A stretch of DNA of 64,000 nt from Heliopora coerulea. Its lineage: Eukaryota; Cnidaria; Anthozoa; Scleralcyonacea; Helioporidae. The position numbers and the translations under genes are program-made. The stretch lies in NCBI GenBank assembly GCA_030142905.1, contig JASJOG010000020.1, forward strand, positions 869,001 through 933,000, written 5' to 3'. Positions 39,740-52,061 of the stretch are shown here, in pieces. The notes under the pieces were generated by a model that was given only the letters and a program-made list of their open reading frames with translations, ran no database searches and was not told the origin of the DNA. Every line of letters starts with the position of its first letter. Position 1 is the stretch's first letter.

Positions 39740-42240
39740 GTAGTTAATTCAAGTCGGCTGAGTACATTGAACTGTAGAAAGACTGGAACGATATCTCGTT
39801 GTACCAGGCCTCACGACTGAATGAAGCCGACATGGGAGCAGCCATGTAGGTCAAAAACACGCGTGGGAAAAAAGTTGTAATGAACCTTTACTTTTCATTG
39901 ACAGTTAGTTCTGACAAATATGCAGTGCCGTGAACATTGTCCTCTACTTACTAAAGATAAAAAAGAAACTGTCAAAAAATTCGAAATTTGGGTAAAGTTT
40001 TTCACAATAGGTTGCGTGTTTTATCGCGTAGGGGACTGGGATGACCTGCAAATTGACCTACATGTCAGCCTCCATGTTGGCTTCAAAATACAGTTAGCAA
40101 GTATCGTTCCAGTCTTTTTAGAGTTCAATGGCTGAGTACACTACCGTCTTCGTGAATGTCACGTCAACATAACCTTGCCAACGAGACATGTGTAAACAAT
40201 GATTCCATGTATGAACCCCCACCAAGTTGTTGAAAGAAAACCGCCAATTGCTGAGCCTCAAAATGTAGTGTAGCTGGCGTTTATTTTTCTGACTCTTTTG
40301 AGTTTGATGTATGGGACTGACCCACTACAGTTGCTGATCAGTTCCATTCTTTCGGCGTGTCGACCAAGTTTGGACTTAACTTTTTTCCTACACAAATTTT
40401 TAGCTAAAAAGCTCAGTTTACACGTGAACTTGAAATATATAAACTGGTAGATTTTCCACCAAAATCGAATTCTGCTATCGTGCAAAGGCGAACCGAGTTA
40501 CCTTTTGCTGTTAAAGCTGTAAATTTCTCAGAAGTCTCCACCCAAAGTTAAAATTATCTCCACTAAGCGAACCAGCGTCCTTACAGGACAATTGTCGTGT
40601 GAACGAACGCTGCTGTCTACATTAATATGCGAAGTAATTGACAACTACAATTTTTGTTCCTAGCCGATTTCCCTTATTGCTTGGCCCGATTACGACAACT
40701 AGAAAACTTTGCGGGATTTTCTTTTTTCACGGAAATATTTAACTCCCAGATATTCACTTGCCTTAATAATTCGAAAAAACACACTTGTGGTTGTATTTAT
40801 TCAGAGGTTTATGGAAAATCGTCCAAGGATACCGAAACATCGAGCAACAGCGAAAGCCAGGTGAAACCACAGAGTTGGACAAAAAAAAAAATGGTTTTAA
40901 CAAACTTGTCGCGAAAGCTAATCAATAACTTGTACATTGAAATGGAACATAACAAATTATTTTCGCGTCCGTGATGTTTTAAATTTTATTTTTCATTTTT
41001 AATTTATATGTTTATTTATTTTTGAGCTAAGATATAGTTATTAAATATAGTTGCCGTTAAAACTATTGATCACGTGTGGTGTTTCTAGCGTGCTGATTGA
41101 ATTATTCATATGTCGTTTTAGTTAAATCCTTGTTAACATTTGTCAAAAATGGCGGAACGTGTTTTATTTGCGGAGGTTTTAAATGGTAATTAACTTCTGC
41201 TGTTCCTAATGGTCATCGTCGGATAATTTTTTTCTTTTCAATTTATTTTGTTACTAAGCAAATCATCCCATGCCACATCATCGCATTCAAGGTAAACGCC
41301 GTTGTATGTTTGTAGTATTTTCGCTTTCCTATGAATGAAGTGGCAGCGCAAAAATACACTTTCTTTTGCTTGAAACTATCGAAGCACAGTGACTACTATA
41401 TTTACAGGTAGTTCATTGGTTATATTTTGAAAAATTCAAGATTTTCTTTGGCTCATCTTAAACCAGGTTATATGCTGAAATCATCTAGTTTAATACTACA
41501 ATGGTTCTCGAAAGCAGTTCACCGGCACGAAGTCGAATGAGTCAATATGTTCTACGACACAGTTGACCAGCGTCACAAATAACGTCATGGTAATTTTCCG
41601 TTTGATGACGTGATCATAACGAGCATTCAGAAACAGGTATAAAGACATTTAAAGAAGACAGTGGTAAGTACACAGCCAATTTTATTGCAAAAGTTGTCCA
41701 GCTGAAAAATTAGTTATATTACCTGGTGTTATCGAACACTTCCAGATCGGCCACAGATCAGATATTTCCTGCCGTTTTCGGCTCGTAAATGATCACTCCG
41801 CTAGGAGTAGTAATGTGAGTGTGACTATGACAGTTTAGAAGTGTAAAAAGATTTTTCTTCGTTCAACACGGAGGAAACAGTACGTAAATTGTAATCTCAA
41901 AGACGGTTATATCTAATTGAAGTGTCAAAATTGTCGTGCTTGTGTTGCGATCAAGTGACTTTTAAATTATTAATGAAATAGCAAGTTTACAACGTGGGGA
42001 TCTCAGTGGCGTTATCTCAAGTTTACTGTAAACCGAGGAACGTTGGTCATGTTTAACGACAAAACGTCAGGATATAAACGTTCCGGTTTTCGTTTGAGAA
42101 CACCTACTAACACATTCTTGCAAAATCAAGGATTAAAGTATTGCCTTTTAATCTTTTGAAGGAGAACCATATACACAAATCGAAATTCCAGTGTTGTAGT
42201 AAAGCAAAAATCCTTTCAGGTACCAAGTAACGTTTCGACC
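39740..42240. other. Intergenic between PDCD7 and the MARCH gene
   Basis: No gene established. A plus-strand frame at 40654-40974 has an acceptor-like TTTATTCAG inside it but no recognisable domain. The rest is AT-rich, including promoter DNA of the MARCH gene near 42000-42240. Confidence 0.4.
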
Positions 42241-42261
42241 TCGAGCTGAAATACCGGGTCA

Positions 42262-43330
42262 ATGTCCGCACAAGCGAATCAATTTCCTAGTAATTCTACT
42301 ATCAGCGGTGGAGACAATCGAGTGGCACGTGATGACGAGCGACAAATTCAGAGAAATCCAGTCTTACCACTTAATGGTGTATGTCACGTCTACATTGCGC
42401 CGCCACCCGCGCCAGAAAATAATGAACAGTTCTGTCGAATCTGTCACGACACGAAATCCGAAAACAATGCACCAATGATTTCGCCATGCCGTTGTACGGG
42501 ATCTTCAGCTTTCGTGCATCAGACGTGCATCGAGAACTGGTTGACTTTATCTGGCAGAGAAACTTGTGATCTTTGTAATTACAGATTTCCTGTTTACAAA
42601 ACTATGAAGCCCGTTAGAGAGGTGAGTGGCTTATTCTCAGGTTTTGAACCACTTTTCATTCACAGATACCGATTGGTGCATATTTTGGCAACGTCCTCAG
42701 TCTTCCCCAATGAAGATTAGGGTTAGGACCAGGTAACCCTAATCCTAACCTAAATTTGATAATTATCAGTTTAGTAAGATGTGCAGTTCAAACGAAAATA
42801 CATGTAGAGTCGACGTTCACAGGACGATATCTATGATATTAAGAACCCTGTGCATTTAATGTATATCATCACCATAACGGTGAGAACAACCTGATTTTGG
42901 ACATGCGAAAAAGTGTCGATTTACAGATCCAGAAAAAACACTCCAAGAAAGATTTCGTCTTCTTAGACCGACCATTTCTACGAACGGCACTTACGCTTCT
43001 ACTTCCGTTTTCTTTCAGTGGATATTCGCACCGTTAGAGATAGAAGACTTGCTGGTAGTCGGAGTAACAATCCTGGCATATGTCTCTTTCATCATAAACA
43101 TTGTGGCTGTCGTATTTCAAAGTATTACCGTGACTCATCAACCAAGCACCTCTGCAGTTTTTAATTTAATCGCTCTAGTCATTGGTTCTCTCTGGTCCGT
43201 CATGACCGTTATCTTCATGACTTTGGGGACCTGGTGCTCACCAAATTGGGAGGAATGGCGCGAGAACAACTCAAAGACCAAACTCCGAGAGCTTGTTTAT
43301 GCTGACCATTTTCTTCGAGACCTCCTTTGA
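42262..43330 (+). CDS. MARCH-type RING-CH E3 ubiquitin ligase (MARCH2/3-like)
   Basis: Two exons, 42262-42621 and 43019-43330, joined in phase 0, encode 223 aa. A RING-CH (C4HC3) finger is at residues 58-105: C58-x2-C61, C76-x-C78, H86-x2-C89, C102-x2-C105, with the W93 that typifies the family. Two hydrophobic segments follow (DLLVVGVTILAYVSFIINIV and FNLIALVIGSLWSVMTVIFM), separated by a short loop; then a WREWxxN-like C-terminal tail (WEEWRENN). Length and topology fit the two-membrane-span MARCH2/3 group. Those proteins sit in endosomes and plasma membrane and ubiquitinate membrane proteins to drive trafficking. I cannot decide between MARCH2 and MARCH3. The gene converges on COPE, stop codons 558 bases apart. 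Confidence 0.9.
42717..42750. repeat. Telomere-like inverted repeat
   Basis: ATTAGGGTTAGGACC is followed 9 bases later by CCCTAATCCTAACC. TTAGGG-like units on one strand therefore face CCCTAA-like units on the other. It lies in the only intron of the MARCH gene. Degenerate interstitial telomere-type repeat or tiny foldback. Confidence 0.6.
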
Positions 43331-43347
43331 TTCACGAAGGTATAGAT

Positions 43348-43353
43348 AATAAA
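43348..43353 (+). terminator. Polyadenylation signal of the MARCH gene
   Basis: AATAAA 17 bases after the stop codon, the first canonical signal downstream; the next is near 43589. Use of the first would give a very short 3' UTR. Confidence 0.4.
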
Positions 43354-43354
43354 C

Positions 43355-43885
43355 TGATTGGTTTGTTTTGAAATAATTTGTTTGTTTGGTAACATTTTCA
43401 CCGAATACTCAACTTAATGTGTTACAGTATTTGTTGTAGCTTTTTTCGAATTAGCCAAGCAGGATATGGTCAGTTAAAAAAATTTGCAAAACCTTAATTA
43501 GAGAACAAATATTTCAACGTTAAACTTCTTTCCAGGCTGAGAAATTGTTGTTTCGTTTGTTCAGCCTCGTCGAGCACCTTTTTCCTCGAATAAATCTCGA
43601 GCAGATCTCGTACCGATTGAAAGCTCACACATACGCAGTTCTTTTAACCATCTTTCCCTAAGGAAAGTCAACACAATTTTTCGTCGTGCCCTTGCCCAAA
43701 ACGAGAACGAGTCACCCTCTTCAGGTCCCAAGTTGTTAGTTTTGAAAAAGTCGGGACATGAAGTGGCAAGTGTGGCTTCTACGGGATTTACTTGCTATAA
43801 CATGTTCAGTTTTAGTAAAATTACAAATTGACACGCCATATAAGGTCCGTTACGATCGATTCCACTAGTTCTTCCGTGGTTACTA
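43355..43885. other. Spacer between convergent MARCH and COPE genes
   Basis: Holds both 3' UTRs. No independent gene is visible. Confidence 0.5.
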
Positions 43886-43888
43886 AGC

Positions 43889-46800
43889 TTAAACTGAGGC
43901 CTCGTACTGCTGGGCGAGTCGGTCGAATTCTTTCTCCTAAAGAACCAATATGCAGAGGTTTTGACTATAAACATAAACTTAGGAAGAGAACGAATTTACT
44001 TATTTTGAGAAAAGAATGGATAACAGCTACTATAATCAGTTCGTATGTGCAAAGGATTACAAAATATCCCGTTATTAATATTGTACACTATCGCGATGCA
44101 TGTTGGAGTCCAACCTTGTGCCTTGGCGCGAGGTTCTTGGTACCTGTGTGCCTTGGTACCTCAGCTGTTAAAAGAGCGGAAGCGGAGGAGCAAAGAAAAG
44201 ATCCTGGGTACGACGTCGGTGGGAGTCTGGAATTACGACCGACGACACACAGGTGTTTGTCAACTTCGAATTTTCAGATTAGCCCCAGACGGGCATGAAA
44301 TTCATCTCAAATACACGAACATCACTTCTACATTCAGTCCAAACAGTTTTATGTTGGTCAAGAATACTGAAGTTTCCAATCTTTTTTTTTTTTTTACATC
44401 ATACACATACCTTGTTGTTATATTGTCTTGTAAAAGCGTGGTTTGGATGGGAACTTTTTAGCTGCGAAATGTAACGATTGCTGACCTGAAAAGTAAACGG
44501 GGAGAACAAAGTTTTGTTTACTGGAGGTCAAAAAATCGCTGGATTCGAAATGAAGAGTCTAGTTATTTTGCTTTGACGAGAGATTGTAGAAAATAAACTT
44601 CAAAATGCTGTAACGCCTACATGTGAGCAAATAACCGCTTTGCGTAGCCTATTACAAGAAATTGTAGGGCAGTTACTGGAGTAAACAACATCAAAACCGA
44701 CCTTACTTGGTTTATTGAAAAGGAACTGTGTTCTCTTTCAATGAACTGATTACGAAGAGTTATTTTGACATCGTTAATCGCTGACGGACGTAAGTACGAG
44801 TGGTCGTTATTTCATGTTTAGTTTATGAATTCCCACAGTAAATCGCGTTCATTGCTAAGACATTTAACGAAAGCGCAGTGTTTTACCTCTGGTGACTTTC
44901 CCAAGTGTTGGGACAACACAGCCAGATTTAGCAATGTTTCTGCATTACTGTTATCCTAAAAATACAATAATAAAAAAGCTTCAGCTCCCAAAACGATTGA
45001 ACAACGGAAATAGGTAACTTCGCGTTTCTATTATGGAGCAAGAATATGGATAAAAACATGAACCATCAATACAGTAGGAAAATGCGATACTAAAACGAAA
45101 GAAAATGCTGGAATACTTTTATCTTTACATGAGTCTGTTCAGAATACAAAATATGACGGGTCGTAGGCAAGCTCTGATTGGCTAACTTGAGTAGGAGTAT
45201 CCGACCAAGAAAAACTTCCCACCAATAGTTTACTGGAGTTTACTTAGTGTTTTTTCTTTTTACATGAGTTGTGCAAAATACTACATAAACTTCAGTAAAT
45301 TATTTCCGCAAACGCGTCTAAATATAGCATTGACCAATTTCTGACTGATATTGACATATTTTACCTTGTCTAACGCCTCTTGAAGAACCCCTTCTGCCTC
45401 TTCGTATCTCCCCATCTGCAGGTAGCAAACAGCCTGGCCATTCAGAAGCAGCACACTCGCGCCATATTTATCAGCCATTTCTTGAAAAATATAATATGCA
45501 TCTTGGATTTTTTCGCCTCCCTAAACCAAATATAAACCCGAGTAAGTTTCTGGTGATAACGTATCAAAATATTTAAAGTATCAAACATACAGTTAACGCA
45601 ATCCTGGCCAGAGCGGTTTTGTTTTACAGCAAACTTTGGTCTAAGCCTTAGCCAAAGGACACACAGCCATAAACATTGTGAAACATCTCAAGTTTTTCTG
45701 TCAGCTCTTCCCTTTCCTTACCGTCGCATGTATTTTTTTGAGAACTAACTAGCACCTTGTTTGCATAGTTGGTACAAGACGACTTTCTCTAAATTTGCGC
45801 AAGTCGAAACTTGCTTAAGTCTCAGGGCTAGAGCTTGCCTCGATTATATGTTTTGGATATAACCGTCCGAGATTTCCAACGCAGAATATATTGACCACGG
45901 CTTGCTTAGCGGCGAGTTAAGAATGCAAGTCGTACAAAACTTGGATACAAATTCGTACAGACTCTAGATGCGGCTAATGACAGGAATTGCATCGACCTGT
46001 GATTGTACAATAAGAGCAGTAAACAATGGAGTTCATTCTTTCAAACTCCCGAAATTGTGTGTAAACCGAAGGGTTAGGGTCAGGGTCAGGGTTTATACAC
46101 ATTTTCAGGGTTTTTAAGGAATGAACACCGTTGTTTACTATTCTTACTGTCCAATCACAGGTCGGTGCAATTCCTGTCTTTGGCCGCATGCACAGACTCC
46201 TAGCTTTGCGCAAGTCAATGCAAGTTGGTGAGCAAATAAGAGTCAGGTTAAAGCGTGAAGCATATCGCATCCTCCGGTTACAAGGCAAATAAGAAATTAG
46301 AAAAAAACCTAGACAAGTGCCGCTGTAACTCGTCAAAAGTTCTTCGAGAAATTTGTTTTTGTACACTTTATTCAACAATGTCTATACAACGATCTAGCTC
46401 TCAGGTACACAATCCGACAAAAAAGGAAGCCCACAATCCCAACAGAGGTACGAAAGAAAAGTCTTCTTCAGGTCAATAAAACAATAACTAGATGTGGAGG
46501 AACATCTTACCACAGCGATGTTAAACCACGCTTGAGATAGCTGGGTTAACGACGCATCTTCATCCAATTCCTGGAATGACAATAACACACACGACTGTGA
46601 AGATGAATGAACCACGAAGAACCCGCTTCACCAGGTTTTCTGCCTCATCAGTAATGCCGAAACAATGCCAGTCAATTAGCCGTTGTGATATCAACATAGA
46701 ATACTGCGTAGACAGTGTTGAATAACGTAAAAAGTTCAAAGGTTGGTAACTGCCATGGCTGATCGCAAAGAATTCTAAAGTTTAGGATATAGGTGTACCA

Positions 46801-49504
46801 TGAAGAACACCTGTGTTCCCCTTAGTTCCCACTCACAAGCATCATACCAAGGCACCCAGACTGAACAGGGTCTGAGCCTTTGTCTTGATAAAATTATAAT
46901 TCAAGCCTCACGCTAAGAATGCACATACAGGCAGAATAATATTAAATACTAATTATTCAGATTAAGATATGTAAGTTTTCTTAAACTATCAATATTATGA
47001 TTACATATTATGACCTCTTACTAGCATTATTAGCCTTACCTGCATCCGTTTCAGTTCCTTCCTAGATAAAATATGTTTCCAAGTTGGTATTAAAATCATC
47101 TTTGGAGGAGGAAGCAAAGTTTAGGATTATGGAGTTTTAACTATTGAGTGCAGCATTAACCAAGAACATTAACTGAATTAACAGTATTAACTGAATTAAT
47201 TAATCCAGCATTAATTAATGAATTCAGCATTAACTGAATCATTAACAGCCTGGTAATACATTGAAACTTACTTGGCTAAATCAATTCTGTCCATACTAAG
47301 GTATATTTGAATGGTCAAAGCTGAACTGTAAAATGATAATGACAAAACACTTAATCACTTTTCTGAGATATAACCTCAACAAACGTGCATCTATCAATCA
47401 CAATATCACTAAGCTCCCATACACAGAATATTTGTCTAGCAAAACATTCAGACTATAAACACAAAATCAATTAAGATTTGTTTTGCATTTCACTGATTTG
47501 GAGGTTGCAGAGTTAAAATCTATTTCAACCAACCTATTAATCTTACACAATGACCTTTTCTAAGCATTCTGGCTAGGCATAGCAGATTTTCCAAGCCAAG
47601 TGGACAGAGCTTGGACAACTTTGTGAGTTGAAGTAATGATTCAACCAGCCACTCAGAATGTGAGGGAGATTACCCAATTCAATATAAATGTATCAATCAG
47701 CAAATGTTATATGATTTAAATTTACTGTATATTAGTCATTTCTTCAAAATTCTTGAAAAATATTTTATCAGATGCTATCACTCACAAAGGTCAGTTTCAA
47801 AGTAAATCTATTAAGTCTAGTACAATTTCTATTCTCAATAAAGACACAATTTGCTACCTTTCTAAGGCCTCAGAAGCATGAAGACATCTCAAAGCAGATT
47901 CATAATTCTAAAACAAAATAAACAGTGAGAACAAAAGGAGTAAAGCTGCTGCATGGTATTCATAATCAAACTAAACACCAAAGCCTGGATAATTTCTTGA
48001 GTAATGGACAAGTCAACAGTTAAAAATAATTTACAAACTAGATAAGTTATTCACACTTCCAACAACCTGCAGCCAGTGTCATTATTCCTTGGATATGTAG
48101 AACTTGCATACCTGCTCATGTGAATAAACTGCAGCTGCTATTAACAAGTAATAATCATCAACATCTCCAGTTTTTAATTTGTTATCTATTGTGTTGACAA
48201 TAGTTTCCCTAGAATTAACCAATAAAATCCATTATTAGCACCCAAAAACATACATAAATATACGGTATCAAATAACACATTTATAAATTAAGAAAGTCAT
48301 CTGGCTACTGAATTAAACTAATTAATTGTTTACTATCACAAGAGAACAAGGATTAGTACTATAATTATTTTTCTAAGTGTACTGAGACCAGATATTTCTC
48401 ACATCAACCATCCCACCAACAGAAATGATGTTATAATTGTTCATCATAACAGTGGTTGTAATTACATGCACTATCACTGATACAAACAAGTTTTACCTCC
48501 TGCTTGGGTTTTGCAAATACTCAGCCAGAATACGGATAGGCTGCACTTCCCTTGGCGATGACTGACTTATTTCATCCAAGACAACACCATACTTACCCTG
48601 TAAGGATTAAAACATGGAGAAATGAACTCTTATAAATTTAGACACGCACAATAATATATGATCAACATTTTACAGGTTAAATTATGGTCAATTCCTTCTC
48701 ATGCATAATTTTTCGTACCTGAGCACAATATGCTCGAAACATAAATGCATCTCTTTCAATTTTCAAGTCTTGAGTGGAAGGCTGAAGAAAAAAAGTAAAA
48801 AAGAAATGGAATGCTATAAATTAATGCAGAAGTAAAATAAGCATGTTGTTTGGGAAACAGCTTTGTTTTGAAACAAGCTCAACAGTAACACTTTAAAAAA
48901 TACTGAGATGAGAGTAGATTTCTCAGAAATCAATAAAGCTGGGGTGAGTGGTTGCTGAATTGGTGAACTGGTAACAGGCTGGCCAAGAAAGGCTAGTCAC
49001 GGTAACTGCCCCAGGCCATCTGTGAGACCTGGGAAGTACACAGTCTGCGCCTGAGACATACAAGGGCTCTATATTTAAGGGGTAAATTGGGGCATGTGAG
49101 CCCCCGCATGGGTCTTTGTGGCCGTGACTTGTAGAAGGATTCTGGAGTTGTTTTACTTAGAAACTTTAAATCATATAATCGTACACATGGGTCTGTTTTC
49201 ATGAATTGTTAATGGTTGACAGAAAACGTCCCAATACCATGAGGCGAACAACAAGTCATAATCAGAACAAATGGTCGGACTTTTTACTTGATGTTCAGGC
49301 TTCATTGGAACGTCACCATAACTCACTGCGTTTAATCGGTTGAATACAAATCGATTTACGCAGGGTAAATAACTTGGAAATAATGCTACCTCATCCACAT
49401 GTTACCTGTGTCTTTTGTGCCTCGTTTATACAACGCTGGTAGCTACCTAAGTAAAAAGAAGTGCGAATATCAAACAGTTCATCCACGTCACCACTGGCAG
49501 CCAT
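43889..49504 (-). CDS. COPE: Coatomer subunit epsilon (epsilon-COP)
   Basis: Twelve minus-strand exons join in frame: 49406-49504, 48719-48781, 48497-48597, 48112-48208, 47858-47907, 47272-47325, 47040-47061, 46511-46570, 45365-45520, 44887-44955, 44411-44485 and 43889-43936. They total 894 nt and encode 297 aa, close to human COPE (308 aa). Landmarks are N-terminal [24 protein letters not shown], the 22-nt exon coding [42 protein letters not shown], and the final [15 protein letters not shown]. The protein is a TPR-like helical solenoid that binds alpha-COP in the COPI coat for Golgi-to-ER and intra-Golgi transport. The start at 49504 follows AGCAAA, and the second residue pattern ([10 protein letters not shown]) matches the family. 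No broken exon was found. Confidence 0.93.
45958..46205. mobile_element. Foldback element with TTAGGG-like centre in COPE intron
   Basis: Arms of about 90-110 bp (outer words CAGGAATTGCATCGACC... and ...GGTCGGTGCAATTCCTG) flank a centre with GGGTTAGGGTCAGGGTCAGGG at 46071-46092. Arm similarity is roughly 80-85 percent by eye. It lies in the intron between COPE exons 8 and 9. Confidence 0.7.
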
Positions 49505-52061
49505 TTTGCTTGAAGATCGATCAAGAACGTAAAGATGAGGGACTAGGGCCAAGTGTTTGAATATTTTTTTGTGGGGAGTGGAGGGTGGAAATTTGCGGGC
49601 AAAAAAAAAAAGTAAATGAAATGAATGAATGAAAACATCTTTCACTGCCATTAAATTTCTTCAGAAAACAAAAACTTATTTCACGGAAAAAAAACGAAAA
49701 AAAGGAAAAGAAAAATACAGTTCCTAACCTACTTTTCAAACTTTGATTGGCCCTTTTCACCATAGCAGCTAATTTAGATTTTCGTATCTTTCTTATTGTC
49801 CTCATTCGAGTCTTAATAACCTATCCTGGCCACTCCAGGAAGCAAAGATTGTTTTGTACCAAATGCAAATGTACTACATGTTCATCTCCCGGCGAACTTC
49901 ATCGAAAAAGGCACAGATAGAGATTTCTTTGTATAAAATGAATAGATTTCTCATTTAGTTCGAGCTCCGAGAGCATGTGACTCAAAAAAACCAACAAAAA
50001 ATAGTTTCAAAAAATTCGTTTGGTGGAGAGCCTCCATAGTGGAACAGGTCCACTTAATTTCTCGAAACGTTTGTCACGTTCCGGGAATTCCCAAATATTC
50101 TCGGCAATATTCCCGGTAATTTTCGGTATGGTTCCCAGTCTTTTCGCCTACATGCCAACCTAATTTTCTGTCAGTACTCGACTGGTCCGAGTTCCTGGAG
50201 GAAGGTATGTAGTGTGTTAAAATGACTTCATTTTTCACGATTCTTTGCCTGTTTTTTTTGAGGAGCTGGTATGCAGCGCTTATGCGTGTTGATTATGTGG
50301 ATTTATTGAATCGATTAAAATGACAGGGTGTGCTTTAGTTTGAGCTGTTCTGTTGAATCACGATGACCAATTCTGTGTTTATATTAATTAATACCTTGTG
50401 CTTCAAATCGTCTAGCCTCTCTGGTTATTGAACGAAAATGCATTTGAATTGAATGATATGAAAGATAAATAAGTCAGCGTTTATCTTGCAGACTTATTTT
50501 TGGTGTTTAAACTTGAAATGAATCAGAAGACCTAGTGTTTCCAAAAGCCATTCACCTTCATTTGTGTTTGTAGTTATCTGGCGTGTGTCGTAATTGTCAG
50601 ATATTCCACGCAAACAGAATGTCTTTGTTTCAATATGCTGCTTTTGAAACTAAAGGTTATTTAAATAAACGTGAACTTATGACATAAATTTAAGCGTTAA
50701 TAAGTAAAGTGAAATAGCGCAGTCTGATATGGAATAATTACACTGCACAAAAAATGGAACCGCATTAACGAGAGGAGCTTTTCCCCCCGCATTATGATAG
50801 CAAACGGTTTCAATAAAAAAGCTTTATCAGGAGAACCTGATGTTATGCTGTTGAGGGAGTACTTTGCATGTCATAATGATCGAGACTAAAAGTGAAAGTG
50901 CTAAATCAGTCAAATTCTGATCAATAGAACTATCGTTTCCCTGCCATGTGTGTGGGAGAGGACGGTATTCAGAATGCTTTGAAGTACCGCTTAGTCTGCC
51001 GGATTTAAGTGAAACTGACCATGCAAAGCACATCTGGTGGTTTCTAACAAGTAGTAACCCGTGTTAATAATTTGAATCAAGAGTATTGTTTATCAATTTT
51101 TGTGGTCTAAAGTTATTGGTAAAATAACAGGTTTGGACTTGCATGAGATTGCAGATGGATGAACAATTTTATGAAACTGTGAATTTTCAATAAAAAAACC
51201 TGACAAAAGTAACCCCCCAAATCTTGAAAGAAAAAATGCTTATAATCAGCCTCCCTTAAAAAAATAAGTCCATGGACTTGAGTTAAAGAGCTCATATAGT
51301 TGCTCCTAAACAGGTTAGAAAAATCTCAATAAGCATTGATATCAAACTGTTACTAATTAAAATGACAATGATTTCACAATTGTGTCACAGCCAAAAGTCA
51401 CTTATTTCATCGTAGTACTCTTCTTATTTTGACTGGTATTTCTTAGGTGCATGCAAATAGCTTGGGGGTCAGGAATGCCACACCTCCATACAAAACTCCC
51501 GGAATTTTTTAATTGAAAAGTTTGACATTAGATCATTTTCCAGCTAAGATGTCTCTTTTTGACAAGTAAAATCATCTGGCATTAGCCAGTGTAAAATGAT
51601 CAGATGTCACTTGACTAGGAGAGAGTTAAAACTGGCCTTCCAAAAAGAAGGTATTTAAAGTTGGTGAAATGGTGCTCATCTGGGGTCATTTGCTGACTTC
51701 AAGGTCAACAATTCATGATATAAACAACTGACATGTCAAAAACAAAGTCTGTACTAGCAAACATACTTTTGAAGTGCTAAATCCCCTCCTGTGGTAAGCC
51801 CCTCCACCATAAAGTGAACTATACTGAAAGTAAGCCCTGAAAAAATGCTTTAAACAAATGAAATTCTGAGGCTTATTATTGAAAGGGTAGCTCTGGTTCA
51901 TCAGGATTTAGATCTGTGCCTTTTGGGAGATACATTGTGTATCAAAGAGTATATAAGACTGTTTGGGGAGTGTTACAGGTACATATTTGAACATATAATC
52001 TTGTCTTGCACATTGTCTTTATTACTGAGCCATTGTTTCTAATTTTAGTTTCAATTCAAAG
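49505..52061 (+). promoter_or_regulatory. COPE / ZSWIM8-like divergent spacer with probable 5' untranslated exon
   Basis: Between the COPE start (minus) and the ZSWIM8-like start (plus). GGAGGAAG|GTATGTAG at 50204/50205 is a strong donor, and TCTAATTTTAG at 52048 is an acceptor 13 bases before the ZSWIM8-like ATG. A first untranslated exon ending at 50204 is therefore likely, giving two divergent promoters near 49.5-50.2 kb. The remaining DNA shows no gene. A short interspersed repeat lies near 51545. Confidence 0.45.
51545..51625. repeat. Short interspersed repeat, copy 4
   Basis: AAGTAAAATCATCTGGCATTAGCCAGTGTAAAATGATC-like sequence matches the core of the family found at 18296, 22110, 29338 and 54308. 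Confidence 0.5.

Noticed and set aside
40654..40974. Possible terminal exon or small gene
   Set aside because: No homology I recognise, no signal peptide, and the acceptor-like site does not connect to any known exon. Left as intergenic.
46071..46092. A true interstitial telomere array
   Set aside because: Only three or four degenerate units at the centre of a foldback; too short and embedded in a repeat.
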